Part shown: in pieces, positions 45,276 to 58,500 of the stretch
Position numbering within the stretch: position 1 is the first letter of the stretch
Layout: each line of letters starts with the position of its first letter
Assembly: GCA_964017145.1 (NCBI GenBank)
Contig: OZ024848.1
Span: 1,500,501 to 1,564,500, forward strand
DNA from: Agrocybe praecox
Lineage: Eukaryota > Basidiomycota > Agaricomycetes > Agaricales > Agrocybaceae
Length of the DNA: 64,000 nt
Direction of reading: 5' to 3'
The notes under the pieces: generated by a model
Seen by the model: only the letters and a program-made list of their open reading frames with translations
The model's database searches: none
What the model was told of the DNA's origin: nothing
Position numbers and translations under genes: made by a program

Positions 45276-45794
45276 TATTCATAGTGGCTCACTAGCTCAT
45301 CACTTCTATCTAACCCCTATATGCTATTCTGGAATGAGGTCAATAATCTTTAATAGTAGCACACAATGCCCTGTACAGCCCTCAATATACAGGATATATG
45401 TCTGTAAACACATCATACTATAGCTTATATACATGCCTACTACCTTACAAAAAATGTCCCCAAACACATCCCAAACACCCACAATACAACCAAAATGGTA
45501 GCCCCAATATGCAGGAAAAGTACCCTAAAAATAGCCAGGATCACATCCCAGATCTTTCCTGGAGGACCCCTGGAACCAGCCCCCATTGAGGGAAATTTGC
45601 CAAGTGACAAGAAAGATCCATGTCACAGTGCCATCAGAACGCCGAGAGGAAAGAACCAACAATCTTTTTCACCTGTGTGACCTTCCCGTCCAGACCCTTT
45701 TAGGGTGCAAAAAAATGTGATATTTTGCAACCTAGTAGGTACAAAATATGGGTCCACTGAAGTGAAATGATCAACTGGCTATCTCGACAGGAGA

Positions 45795-46568
45795 GTGTCT
45801 ATGTTTGAGAACTATCTTGAGTCAACCGACTCAGAGAAAAGACCTCCAACAGAATTAAAGGAATGGCTAATCATTAAAATTGCCAAATATCCACCATATC
45901 CCAATCGTCTTATTACTCAAATTGAGCAGGAACATGGAGTACCCTTATTCTCTCAACATCTGAGTGAATATCTCAACCGGCTTCTTGATAAAGAATCTCG
46001 GACATCAAATGCGGTAGCACAATTATATGCCCTTCCTTTTCAGCGTCTTGACTGTTACACCCAGTTCAAGTTTCATCCTAACAGCCTCATTGATGACTAC
46101 GACCACCAGGATATTGAGGGAAATGATACAGTTAAATCCATTCCTCGATCGTCCAAAACCCCAGATGGATGCATGGATACTGTTTGTCAGGGTTTCCCCT
46201 ATTTTCCCTTATTTTTCTATATTTATTTCGCATTTTTCCCTTTTGTAGATGTGTAGATATCTTATCTGTTTCATATCTTTGATTATCTCTTGATTATATC
46301 TTGATTATCATTTGATTAGATACTTATCACTTTAATTTTCCATGAGCATAGCCTCATCCATTCTACATCATTCCACATCATTCTTTTACTTTCTTTATGA
46401 TGTCACTGCCTTATTCATCATTCCTTTCTATGATGTCATGGAGGAATATTCTAGAATAGCTGTAGGGTATATATACTGGACATGTATGTAGCTGTAGCCC
46501 CAGCTTCAATCTCTTAGGATATCCACTATCATTGGTGTGATCTCTTAGAATCATTGAGTGTCTCTCTA

Positions 46569-46601
<33 letters not shown>

Positions 46602-47132
46602 TTTTCCTCTTGCTTGTCTTTGTTGGTGGCCTTGTCACACTGATCTTAGTGTTGCCCTGACACTGTTATTGTTAACATGAATAACGAGGTTGATAATGTT
46701 GGTGTTGAAAGTGAGTGAATTATGTTTTTACTCAATATTTACTCATAAGCTGATCTCAAATTAGACACACGTGTTGCAAGACTCCATGTAATTTTCAAGC
46801 TACCCACAACTGTTGACGTTGGATTTGGCAAACAAGCAGCACCCAAGGCCTGGCACAAAACAGAATTAGCTTATATTGAATGGTATGCGCCCTTTAAGAA
46901 TGAACCAGATGAGGCAAGTGGTATGTTTACAGTAAAGCGACTAAAAGAGCCATCTTTTGCCATTATTCCTCTTACCTCAATACGTCAAGGTTGTATGTTA
47001 ATTCCAAAATTCTCTGACGAATCCTTTCATATTTCAGAAAATATTCTCAAATCCCAAGATATATTAGATACTGTTTCTGTCTTTCTCCTTAATAATTGGC
47101 AAAGTGCTTACGCTTACCAGACACTATATTAA
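45795..47132 (+). pseudogene. Plavaka-type transposase, C-terminal remnant
   Basis: The segment 45795-46184 encodes LKEWLIIKIAKYPPYP, QEHGVPLFSQHLSEYLNRLL, TSNAVAQLYALPFQRLDCYT and DGCMDT. After removal of the solo LTR and one CTGTT copy the frame resumes at 46668. It then splices across a 54-bp intron (46711-46764) into ARLHVIFKLPTTVDVGFG, LAYIEWYAPF, SFAIIPLTSIRQGCMLIPKF and NNWQSAYAYQTLY, with stop TAA at 47130-47132. This order matches the C-terminal region of Plavaka (CACTA-related) transposases of basidiomycetes, from memory of the family. The catalytic half is absent: sequence begins right after the CACTGAAGTG end at 45764. Confidence 0.75.
46185..46662 (+). mobile_element. Solo LTR of the chromovirus family
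   Basis: 478 bp, TGTCAGGG...CCCTGACA, matching the LTR at 8004-10081 without its nested element. CTGTT at 46180-46184 and 46663-46667 is a perfect 5-bp target duplication. It arose by recombination between the two LTRs of an inserted element. Confidence 0.93.
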
Positions 47133-48738
47133 AATAGATCCAATTTTTCAGCAAATCTATAAGCAAATTTCAGGACATGTCAAGGTGCTTTGAAGGTGCT
47201 ACAAGAGGCTTTGAAGGTATTACAAGAGCCCAAAAGATAGGTAACATCAATCAAGGCAACTCAAGGCTCCCTGGGGCTCCCAAGGCATCTTATGGGAACT
47301 CTTGGTACACCCGTGGGAAACCATAATACTTCTTGTGGATCCTTGCTTATTGTTACATTTCTTGGGGGACTCAAAGGATAAAAGTGTTTTTCCTGATATA
47401 CCAGAGAGTGTATAAATATGATGGCATCATGTTTACTGGGAGGACAGTCTGAGGAACTTAAACCACAAACTTCTCTTTATCATGGGTGCTTCAATTCAGT
47501 GTCTACCATGAAGTGCTGAATCTGATAGGGCTCCTACTAGACAGATTTACTAAAGGCCTCTGGAGTAATGAAAGATATTAAGGTTCCTGAGGAGCATAAT
47601 ACTTATACAGGTGCTTAAGGTTAAACTTGTGTGTGGCACATTTGTTAGTTTAGGGTATGCCCAGAAAAATAATAAGTCCCAAAGAATGAGACTTTCTAAC
47701 TAGTTTAAATCAGTCTGAGGAATAAATATTGATATTATACAAACATTTTTGAAACAAAAATAAGAATAACATGGATGAAAACAGCAATTAGTAGATGTGA
47801 TGGCATCAAGTGTCATGATTTGGTAAGCATTCCCACAACATTCCCACCACCACTTGTCTTTCCCCTGACCATAGATCACTTGTTTTATGGATTATTGACA
47901 CCAAAAAAAATAACTTGGAGATAAATATGGTCTTACTAATGGATATCTCTCTTTAAAAATGCAAAAAATACTCTTCAGGAAACATTTGAAAAACTTGATT
48001 CAATTGAGTCATTATATTTTTTCCAGCTCTTAGAAGCCCCTTGCTCGAAGTCATATAACAAATTACAATGCCAAAAGCCATACCTCCCGGAAACCAATGA
48101 CAGATTCTGAAACAGCATTTCATCAGCTCTGATAATATACAGCTTTTATATTTTAGCCTATTTTATTTGTCCAATAAAAGGGCTCATAATCTCACTTGAC
48201 AGAGTTAGTAGATATAAATAGGTATAAATAGAGGTATTCAGTCTGAAAAAACCATGGACAAGGCAAATATTGTTGTCAGATACATATATATATACTTTAA
48301 CTTGAATAACATACCTTTTGAACAGGTCTTGAGAGTCTGAAAACGAAGGGATTAAAGAAAATGTGAAGATAGGGCTAGTGGACTGGCTTATCTCCATGAT
48401 CAGCCGAGCCTATGCCAAGGTCTGTAATATGATTCTTAGGCAATTCTTAGGGCCAACTCAGAGCTGGCCACTTTCCGTGTGAAACCAATTTTTGGACACA
48501 CCTTGGAAAAAATATTCACAGCATAGCAGGGGTATACTCTAAAATTCAAATCTCTCTGAATACAGTTTACAAGATGGACAACTATGTACTGCCAAAAATT
48601 TGGAGGTGATATCTGCCATTTTGACCGAGCTATTCGTCTTACAACTAAAAATGGTCATTTTCAGGGTTGGGTACAGTAAGTCCTAAGGAATGAGACTTTC
48701 GGTATAGTTTAAATTAGTCTGAAGAATAGATACCAATA
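47133..48738. repeat. Non-coding repeat-derived spacer
   Basis: GTCCYAARGAATGAGACTTTC with its continuation to GTCTGARGAATA occurs at about 47676-47725 and again at 48678-48727, about 1.0 kb apart in direct orientation. This suggests a duplicated end or terminal repeats of an unknown element. A MITE end matching 4367-4512 lies near 47398. No gene is seen. Confidence 0.45.
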
Positions 48739-50659
48739 TTACTTTTCATCTTCAAGCAGCTTCCTCTCCTCCTCAACATATTTCTGCATAAGAGAAACCA
48801 CCCTCTGCAAATTCTGGCTATACTTTGCCGAAACAGGCACGACATCCAACTTGCGTCCTCCTCCACCCATCCCTTCAACCCTCTCTTCAAAGTGCCTCAG
48901 TTTCCTGAGGGCCTGTCCCACCTCCACCGGATCCCCATCCCCCGCGAGAAGATCCGCCTTATTCAGAACGATCAACCGCCCCTTGTCGCTCATGCCCTTC
49001 TTGTACATCTCCAGCTCCTTTCTGAGCACGCAGAATTCCTTCCAGGGGTCTTCCACGTTGAAATCGACGACGTAGACGAGTGCGAGCGAGCGTTCGATAG
49101 ATCGCAAGAACGCGTGTCCGAGGCCGACGTTATCTGACGCGCCAGAGATGAGCCCGGGGTTATCAGCAATGGTGAATCGGAATTTCTCGAACAGGTCAAA
49201 GTGGTGGCCAGCTTTAAGAGGTGAAGCCGATGTCTCGAGGGACACGTCTTCCGCCACTTGATTACGCGTAAGCGCAGTTGCGTATTCACCACTTTCGAGA
49301 CGTTGTTTTTCTTCCATCTCCTCTTTCCACGTCTCCTCGTGCACCGTGTGCCCTGAGATGGAGCCTTCGAACGTACCGTCCTCTGCGACTCGCACGGTAC
49401 CCACGACAGGGTTCAAGGTCGTAAATGCATACCCTGCAACCTCGCTCTTCGCCCTCCCACCAGTCAAGGCTCTCAACAACGTGCTCTTCCCTGCATTCGG
49501 CACCCCCACCAGGCCAATATCCGCCAGGATCTTCAGCTCAAGGAAGAGGGTCAACCGCTCGCCTTCGATACCCCTCGTGGCGAATTTGGGAGAGCGGTTT
49601 TCAGCAGAGACAAAGTGCGGGTTCCCGAGACCCCCAAGGCCCCCTGTGGCGACGAGCTGCCCGAGGGGTTCTTGGTGGCGCGTACCAAGCGGCGCGTTGA
49701 CGGGTCTTTCGAAGGTTTCTTCCTTGTCAAGGTCCAAATAAAGCGGCTCGTGCATCGCCTTTCGCCTACTATTGTACCTCCTCACGCGCTCTGCCTTGTA
49801 GTACGCCTCTTCGGCTTCCAAGAACGACTCGCGCTCGAGGTTGGCATCCTCATATTCCGGATAATGAATCCACCTCTTCGCACGCATCTTGTCGCGTTTG
49901 TCCCCCGCAGACAGGTCCTCCAACGCCTCTTCCTCCGATTCCCATGCATCGTGCGCGCGTCGGGGGTCGTCCCATGCCAGCTGGCGCACGATCGTGCCTA
50001 CAGGCACTCTAATCACCAGTGGCTCCCCTGCCTTTCCATTCTGCCACGTCCCCTGCCCATGCGCGCCGTTGTCTGCGCGGATTTTCTTCGGGACGTTGGA
50101 GAGCGTCGTGAGATGTGGTGTGGGGAGGATGTACACATCCCCACCGCGTCCGCCGTCACCCCCAGAGGGTGGCCCGAAGGGCTTGAATTTCTCTCGGTGG
50201 AAGGCGGCACATCCGTTTCCGCCTGTTCCTAGCTTGATAATTCAATTTTTTGAAAAAAATTGCAAAGAGAAAGTGGAGCTTACCGGCACGGACAGTGACG
50301 ATCACATTGTCGAGGTATGATTGGCCCTGCGTCGTTTCGTTTCGTTCATACCATACATGCAGCATAAAACACGAAAGACACACCTTTTGCAGTCGTTTCC
50401 AATCCGTCTTGCGCCGCCTCCGAAATGTCTCGAGGTCTTCATTCGTTTCTGGACTGACTTCTGGGGGTTTACGTTCAGAGAACACTCTAGTCGATACGTG
50501 AACACATTTTTGTGCTGCTCTAAATGTCCGCCCTGTCCCGAGTAGAGAAAGGAGCCTCATATGTTGGGGCAGGCGTGACGATGAAAATTGAAATAGCGTC
50601 GAATTGACTGTTGCGTTGACGAATGTTTGTCTAAAAAAGGTAATAATAGAACGAAGCAC
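48739..50659 (-). CDS. MTG2: Mitochondrial Obg-family GTPase (MTG2 type), about 602 aa
   Basis: Exons on the minus strand: 50659-50384, 50326-50284 and 50228-48739, GT-AG introns of 57 and 55 bp, frame kept. The N-terminus is basic and hydrophobic like a mitochondrial presequence; the start may be 50659 or the in-frame ATG at 50560. The Obg domain follows, with the glycine-rich GTGGNG and GDGGRGGDVYIL signatures, interrupted by a charged insert of about 100 residues. The G domain has GVPNAGKST (G1, near 350), DNPGLISGA (G3; the second position is Asn rather than the common Ile/Thr), NKADL (G4) and VPVSAK (G5). Known: MTG2/ObgE proteins act in assembly of the large mitochondrial ribosomal subunit. 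It is the first clearly conserved gene after the transposon block. Confidence 0.92.
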
Positions 50660-53184
50660 GTGTCGTCCAATTACTGATGGCGGTATAAACGAGATGCCGT
50701 CACGGCATCATATTTTTACGCTCTCTGGCACAGTGGATAATCGTGTTGTTGTGATAGTCCACTACTCCTAGATTGCATCCATTCACTCTCATTTACGAGG
50801 CCGCTCATCCAATAATGAGATGTATGATTCACCGCTGTCATCCACCCTACTTTGTTCGTTTGATTTTCTCAGTACTGCCAGTTCTTAGCGATAGTTTTTC
50901 TTTTTCTATGACCCCTTCTTTCTTTCTCTCGCTTGGCATCGCCCTCGACAAATCGAAGAATAAATCTCATGGAGAGATGTAGTAAATACCTATTGAAAGG
51001 TGAGAGACTTGGTCCTTCTCGCTTGCTCCTCTCACTCTCCCTCACAATGCGATACTATAGCTTTGGCTTCGAGAATCCGTAACTTTTCTGACACACCACT
51101 CAGCCCGGAAGGCGCGTCTTGTCTGCTTGAAATATTTTATTTCTCTTTTTTCCCAAACAAAAAATCTGCTATCAGGGCCACCGTCACGACATATACATCG
51201 ACCTGATGCAGACATGACAATGGGAGTGTGAAAGCCTCCACACCCTTACGTATACTCCGGTACCGTCCGTATAGAAGAAGAATTAATATTCATCACGGGG
51301 AGGTCCCAAAAAACCGTTACGCCACGCAGATCAATCATCAATACAACCTGCCTATTTGGGATAATCGGCTTCAGGCTTATCGGCACCTCTGCAGGCTGCG
51401 TGAAACTTGCGTGAAACCGCCACTTTGTATGGGACTGCTGCAGAATTATCATTTCCTTGTGTTCTCGGAACTATGTTCTATGAAGAGAGCTATTAAGTCG
51501 GATGTGTGTGTGTGTGGATGAATTGGAAGAGTTTAAATGGAGAGTTCCGTACGTGTTTAGCGCTCGCTCGCACAAGAAATTGAAGGTGCCATTGAGGCTC
51601 GCCGGTCGTGCTGAGAAATTGATTGGATATGATATAGATACTTACTTATTATGTAGTGTGTACATAAGCATATACATACTACATGGCAATAAGTTGTGGC
51701 GCCCTAAAACAGGAACTCAAAGGGTCAACAAAGGGCTCCGAAGGGTGGTACTATAGTACTTCCGTTACACGCTCCGGCCACGGCTTTAGTATGTAGTGAC
51801 CAGGAACTAGCCATCCCTTGAACACTTGAAGGTACACAACCTATACGCAGCGTTGCAGCCCTTGCCCTCGGTCAGCAAATTCAAAATGGAAAATTCCCAT
51901 AACGATGCGAGGCGAGAGGTTCGGGGTTTGCTATGGTCCAGTGTGTCAGATGTTAGTTATTTTCCGATCAAGGCTGTTTCATCGTCGCTGAAATTTTCCC
52001 GCTAGAACATGTATGCATGTACAGGCGAGGGCCCCTCGATACTAGGGTATCAAAAAACGCTTGCACGATAGACAGAGACTCTGAATCTTAAGAATTAAGC
52101 TCAAGTTCGGCCTCGTGTATCTCCATACTCCAACCCGTTCGTTCGTTCTTTTCTTTTCTTTTCTTTTCTTCTTTCTGCGTAACATTACATAACTTAGGAC
52201 GTACATACCGTGTCCACTGTCCACAAGCGGTTCAGGCATGTAGTACATAATAATAGTATAAATAACCGACATGACACGACACCCAGACATGGCATTTTAG
52301 TTTTAGGCACTTATGTGTATAGTACATATGTATCTACACACACCCTAAATATCCGGGCCATTAACCATCTGGGCCACCAGGCGGCCGTGACCGCGGTCCT
52401 CAAGCGTCTGACTGTGGCGTTCAGCGTGGGAGTGTGTCATCGTTATCGTTATAATATCCTCTTCATCGCGTCGGGAAGTTCCTGTATGCGTGCGAGTCTG
52501 TGTGAATGTGACTTGTGTCAGATGTCATGCCAATGTCACTTTTCATTCCTTTCAAGCCGAACGAAAGGATCAAAGGACTTCCTGGGGTTTTCTCGTTATA
52601 TGTGGGTTATTTTCAGCTGGGATATCTTTGCTTCTCTTGCTTCGTAGACCCTTCAATGCGTCGTAGGCCCTTTGAGGGATATTGCATGGAACATTATCAT
52701 ATTGGAGTGAGGCTTTTAATGGAGTCGATGAGAACTTGGGATACGGTCGATTAATATTAGTATTACGCACCTCCTTCGTCCCTGTGTCCTTTCATTTCAG
52801 TTCCTCATACCGGCCGCCGTTCTCAAGTTGAGAGTGTCACTGTGCTACAGCATCACGGTATTGAGGTCGGTCAAAGTGGAGACGATCAATAGGACAATGA
52901 AAAAGAGACCTGTATACGTATACTTAGATATAGTGAAGGATCCCAAATCGCAGTGGACCGCGGGTTAAGGTATAGCGAGAATTTAACATATCCCTATGTC
53001 TACGTATATCGTGGCCCATTCACCACTGGCGCCAGGAAGAATAAAAGAAAGGCTCTTCATCAACCAGAAGAAGGAAGGTAGATTCTCGGGAATCGGCAAA
53101 ATTTCTACCGGCCGTCCTCCTCGTCCGAAAAAATATATACGAGGCCCGTTCTTTAACATATATGTAATAGACAGATAATTGAAT

Positions 53185-53222
<38 letters not shown>

Positions 53223-55535
53223 CGTGAGTAAGTAGAAGGAACGGCGTCCGAGATCATGTATCTATGTACTCATGAGTTACGTACGTACGTGAGATATTAA
53301 GATAGGAAGCTATGACGATAGTCGGGGTCCGGTTCGCTGTGTCTAATTTGTCTAAATCTAGGTCTGTACAGAAGCTGTGTTGAACTTGAACCATCTCGTC
53401 CGACTTTGATGTCAACTTGTCCGAAGTTGGCAGAAAGGTTGAGCCAAAAATTGAAGCAAAGTTGAGACGCAAACGTCTGCAGAATATAATAAGCGGCCTT
53501 CGTTCCTTAGAGACCTGTTTAGTAATTTGGCCAAAAGAACGTTGACTACTGTGAAACGCCCAAATGAGTGGAGTAAGTAACGAAATTATGTTCTCGGCCA
53601 CCATCCCAAACGCAAACATATTGTAGACATAGGTCTAGAGGTTAAGCAAGTAACTGTAAATAAATAAAGTAAAGACTCCTTCTTTGCGGTCCGTATCATC
53701 GAACGGAGGCCGGAGTGCTTCGAGTTCCTTGAACGTTCGCGTTAGGCTTCACCTGACAACGATAACTCTTCAAGGACGTTTTTATAAATAGATCCATATG
53801 CTCATGGCATCTGGTAAACGTTCGCATTAAATTTCAATATCTCTTCAAGTCTCTTTCGGACTGTTGGACATTCTTAACCCACTGACTACGGTCCGTCCGC
53901 CCGTCTTTTGTTTTGTTTTTGTTTTGTTTCTTGTTTCTTCATATCATCGATAATTTCCGCGGCGCAGTATGCCTTCAAACTACTTACGTGCCTACGGCTT
54001 GTCATGTTTGAGACGATCCTTACCCCAGTGTCATGAAATTCGAAACGAACGTCGTCGTCGTCGTGGCGGCTTCGGCTCTGAGCAATGGCTTCGGCTTGAC
54101 TTCATGGATACCCTTCAAGCAATTAATTATAACTGTCAGACTCATTCCAATACCGTACGTGTAGCAAATGCCGACGGGTGTTCCCGGTGGCCGTCCTCCG
54201 TCGTCTATCTGATCTGTCTGGACTCTGTTACGCGAATTTCCACGAGATGAGATGAAAAACATGTACGTACGTACGTATATAATAAGTCGACAAGTTCACC
54301 TCCATTGGAATCACAATTCCATGCGTGCGTCCAATAGTAAATATAGCTACTTTGTTTGAAATGGTGATGTTGAATAATGATATCGATCAGTCCGAGCTGC
54401 TATAGTGAGTAAGACCTATGGACTATGTATGAATCAGTGAAACCCTAGAGTCTTCTGCCGCCCACGTTGCATTGAAGTCGATCGACGTAATCGACGGGAA
54501 TTACTCTTTAATATATGGTTTAGCTTATTTTCCGTCGTAGGTACTATGTATCAATGGTTTGAGCGTTTCCGCAGTTTCCTGAATCATGAATCACGATCGT
54601 GACGTTGACCGGGGAGTAGGTATGTAAGTAATGATACTTGCCATGTGCTGAGTACTACTACTATATACGCAGTACGCAGGTTTCATTCATGATTGACAAG
54701 CGAAATGACGAGTTTGAGTGTTCCGACGGTGATCGTCATCATTATCCAGATGAATGGGGGGGCCGGGGGGCCAGCCACATCGGAAAAACAGACACAGGCG
54801 TCGGCGACGTCTTCGTCGGAAGTGTTCGTTCGTTTCGTTCGTTCGGTGCGTCTGACCTGAGGCGTCTTGTCAAAAAAAAATCGTTTCAATTGTTAATATG
54901 TAGAATAAGATCTCGTCAATGTCATTTCGCTTGCCAATTCGAACCTGCGTAGGGCCCTCCTTCATACCACTACTCCGCACATGGCAAGTCCTAGTCCCCT
55001 GAATATTAAAGACCAATTCCCGTCCCGAGATTGAGTGTTTGAGTGTTCCGACGGTGATCATCAGACCTCAGGATGAAGAGGGTCTCATGGGTTTCTTCGG
55101 CGACGTCGTTCGGCACGTCTGACATATTATGTATACAGTATTATGCATATTTCAGAATTATTTCGTGACCTGACCTGACCCACTCGATGCCCAGTGCTTC
55201 CTTGTTTATTTGTGGGTAAATCCTACCTGAGCCAATGAGAGTCGTCGAGGTTGCTTGATGTGGGTTGGGCCGGAAAGGGCGCAATGGGCTTACCTACTCA
55301 CTTCCTTAGAAATTCTTACACTGACATCTCTGATAGAGATCTGCATACCCTTGCATAAGTCCAAATGGCGTATTTTGGGGTGCCTGTTGACAAAATAAGA
55401 ATGTCACGGAAATAAATGGCAGAAAACTCACGGGTAGTGACAGCCCTGAAGATGTTTGAATGAATTCAATGGATTTGGACGCTGACTCTGCTACTTATCG
55501 TCCGTATCTCTCCTCCTCCTTCTTCCTCCTCTTCC
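50660..55535. other. 4.9-kb intergenic region, no gene supported
   Basis: Base composition is more balanced than in the transposon block. Open frames are short and lack domains or coherent splice patterns. Visible: (GA)n at about 53191-53218; ACGT-type microsatellites near 53280 and 54260; and a direct duplication of GTTTGAGTGTTCCGACGGTG at about 54711 and 55036 with related downstream sequence. It probably holds the upstream control region of the transcription factor gene and perhaps untranslated exons or non-coding RNAs. Confidence 0.5.
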
Positions 55536-58500
55536 ATGCAGTCTACCCCTACGCCGTATGTTTTCCTCTCAATTCTCTATTTCAAGGACTGACGATAGCG
55601 CTAGTCAAATCAGGTCTAGAATCACCGTGGTGTGCGCAGAGGTTTGTCCGCTCTAAGTCTTGTATGAACGACTGAACGAATGAGTACAGTGCAAGCGCCT
55701 CAAGCTGAAATGCGACAGGAGATCTCCCTGTGGGAGCTGCACGAAGCGCGATACGGTCCCGAGATGTGTGTATTCCCCTGCGGCTGCTGAGAAAGTGTAT
55801 GTTTTTTCTCGCATTTTCTTGCATATGTTTTTTTATTTTATAACCCAGAGACCTGCATTCCCTGAACAACCGACTTATTCAGGTGGAATCTATCCTGGCG
55901 TCTATGGGCGCAAGTGCAAGCGGAGGACAAACCCAAACCCAAACGCATCACCACCACCACCACCACCATCATTATGCTGCCCCTGCTTCCTCCTTGCTCA
56001 ATCCTTCTATCGTACTTTCGTTCGAGGACGTATCGAGTGTATGGCTGAGCGACCTATCGTTGGACTTGAATCCCAACCAGAATCAGAATTATATCAAATT
56101 GGAGCCGTCTTCTGCTGACTTTGATTTGTCGCCTCCTCATACTTCTAACACGACTACTAACCAGGTACACCTACCGCCTCTCAGTATATACTACACTACC
56201 CCGACAAAACCACCCCAAGTGACACCCGAACTACTGGGTCTCCTGCCAGCTTTATCGACTTGCAGACTACTCCTCCAACGAGCGGGCGAGGTGTTCAAAG
56301 TACGGCCTGTGCCGTTTGAAGCGTGCTCATCCTCGTCATCTGCGTCTGCGTCTGCAAGTTCTTCGTCTTCATCCTCACCAACCTCAAAATCTCCCCCCAC
56401 TAAAGCCTGGCAATCATTCCAAAACCGATGCCTCAAGCTCCTAATCAGCGAGTCTGCAGAGGAGAAGGAGCGGGAACGCGTGGCAAAGGAGAGGCTTCGC
56501 GAGAGTAGGCGTGCAAGGGAGATTTATTTCGGGGGGCTGCAGCGATCAAGTGGAGGTGGTGTTCATGGAGGAGATGTGGATATGGAAATGGACGAGTCGG
56601 GGAGTGGAAAAGAACCGTTCGATGAATACCGCACGCTCACGTTCTTCGCGAGTATGTGTGCGGCGCTGGCTGTTGGTGCTGCTGCTGTGTCTTCCTCTTC
56701 TTCTTCCTCGTTATCGTCGACGACTTTGTATCCTTCGAGCTTTCCCTTTCACGACACCTCCAACACGACCCCCTCATCGGCCTCTGCACAGTTCCTATAC
56801 GCACTTTCCCAGCAAGCTTTAGGGCTGTGGGATACACACACCCATACCACGTCGTACAACACAGCAACGACGGCGGCAGCGGCACACGCACACGAGACAG
56901 AGCGCTTGCAGTACCTCCTGGCAGGGTGTATAGGGATGCAATATCTATTCCTTTCTGGGAGGAGGGAAGGGAGGGAAAGGGTTTTGGGCGTTGTGAGTAT
57001 CCTTTCTTGTTATTATTACCATTATTTGCTTTGCTTTGCTTTCTTTCCTTTGTTATTATCAAAATATTTCCTATCTATCTATTTCCTTTCACTTTGTCCC
57101 TTCGATGGATTTTTTTGCTCATATGTATATATCTAGGTCAGCAAAATGGTGCACGTCGCCCGTGGGATAGGGCTTGGAAGTCCGGCTTTGTCGAGTCGAA
57201 GCAAGAAAGTCATTGCAGGGAAGGAGAAGGAGAAGGAAAAGGAGAAGGAAAAGGAGAAGGAAAAGGAAAAGGAAAGAGAAGGGGCGGACCGGACGATGAC
57301 GAGCACCAGCACAAGTACAATGACGAAAGCGACAGCGATGACGGGCACAAGAGAAAATAAGCGAACGAGGACAGGGAGGAGGACGGCGGTGACGAAAGCG
57401 AAAGTGAGGGAAGAATGGAAGAAAAGGATGTTTTGGGAGGTTATGTTTTATGATTTGTCAGTTTTTTCTTTTTTCTTTCTTCTCTCTTTTCTCCCATCCT
57501 CCATGCTTCGTTTCCATTCATTTCCTTCCTTGTTTCTTTCTTTCAATCATTATTGACACCCATCCTATATTTTCAAAATTTCAGGTTCACAGCAGACACG
57601 TACGCCCAGCCAATCCATGTTCCGCTTGAGGTGTTTGCTATTGGGGTGCCCTTTGTACATAGTGCCGGTGCTGGGACACCACAGGGGCTTGGGGACCTTG
57701 GGAAGGGTGATGTGGTAGTTGCGAATGAGGATAGAGATGAAGTGGATGAGGAATACGAGGAGGGGGAGGAGCAGGGTGGTGAAAGAGGTTACCCTGGGAC
57801 GAGCGATTTCGTACCACAGGAAATTGAGGATGTGGATGTGGATGAAGGCGAAGATGAAGATCCCTACCTTGTTGCTCGTTATCGGTACGCTCACTTTTTT
57901 TTCTCTTCTTTTTTACATTCACATATTCATATCCATATCCATATTGACCCGACTTTCTTTGCAGATTAACTCAAATTGCACATGCAGTCAGACAACAACT
58001 CGGCAGCCCGAATTGCTGTTGTGGGTATACGTATGACCATGCTGCGGGGCTTGAGGATAGGATTAGGAGGTGGGAAGTTGGGCTGCCCGAGTTTCTTCGA
58101 GTGGGGTTGGATGGGGGTTCTGCTTTTGCCCATCCTCAATTTCATCCGCAATCAGAACCTGATCATCCTACCACTATTCAGAACTTGAAGGCGCACCACC
58201 ACGCCCAAGCATGCGAATTGGCGGTCCTGGCGAATTTATTGGTGCTTAAGATCTATACGCCTTTCCTGGTACATGGAGAAGGGTTGGCGGCGGCCTTGTC
58301 GACGACGTCAGGAACGGGAACGGGAACCACCCCCACTGGTGGTGGTGCTACTACCCCCCAATCAGGACCACCGACCCTGCTCGCGGCGCAGGCTGCTGTA
58401 TCCGCCGCACAGGATATCATTCGTACGATGAAATCGTTCAACAGCAGTAGCAATAGTCGTAGTAATGACAAGTCGACACCGACGACGACGACGACGACAG

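Larger units (their letters stand above)
36662..45764. mobile_element. 9.1-kb block ending in CACTTCAGTG / CACTGAAGTG with long inverted ends
   Basis: Left end CACTTCAGTGAACCC at 36662; right end GGGTCCACTGAAGTG at 45764. About 400 bp inside each end match in inverted order: GGTTCCAGGGGTC, GGGGCTACCATTTTGG, TTTTTTGT-AGGTAGTAGGCATG, TATATAAGCTATAGTATG and GAGGGCTGTACAGGGCAT occur at 36897-37103 and, reversed, at 45368-45575. The block contains one decayed gene (38893-42742) and several satellites. No target duplication is seen (GGGG versus AAAT). Ends resemble CACTA-type termini. Whether it ever moved as one unit is an inference. Confidence 0.5.

Noticed and set aside
49346..50232. Plus-strand frames opposite MTG2
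   Set aside because: Antisense shadows of a clear GTPase gene.
52140..53620. Frames in the long intergenic region, including a minus-strand 121-residue one
   Set aside because: No domain, no codon bias or splice support; adjacent simple repeats.
56511..58036. Alternative-frame plus and minus frames over the transcription factor
   Set aside because: They cross introns of the spliced model and lack domains; the in-frame model gives a continuous regulator.
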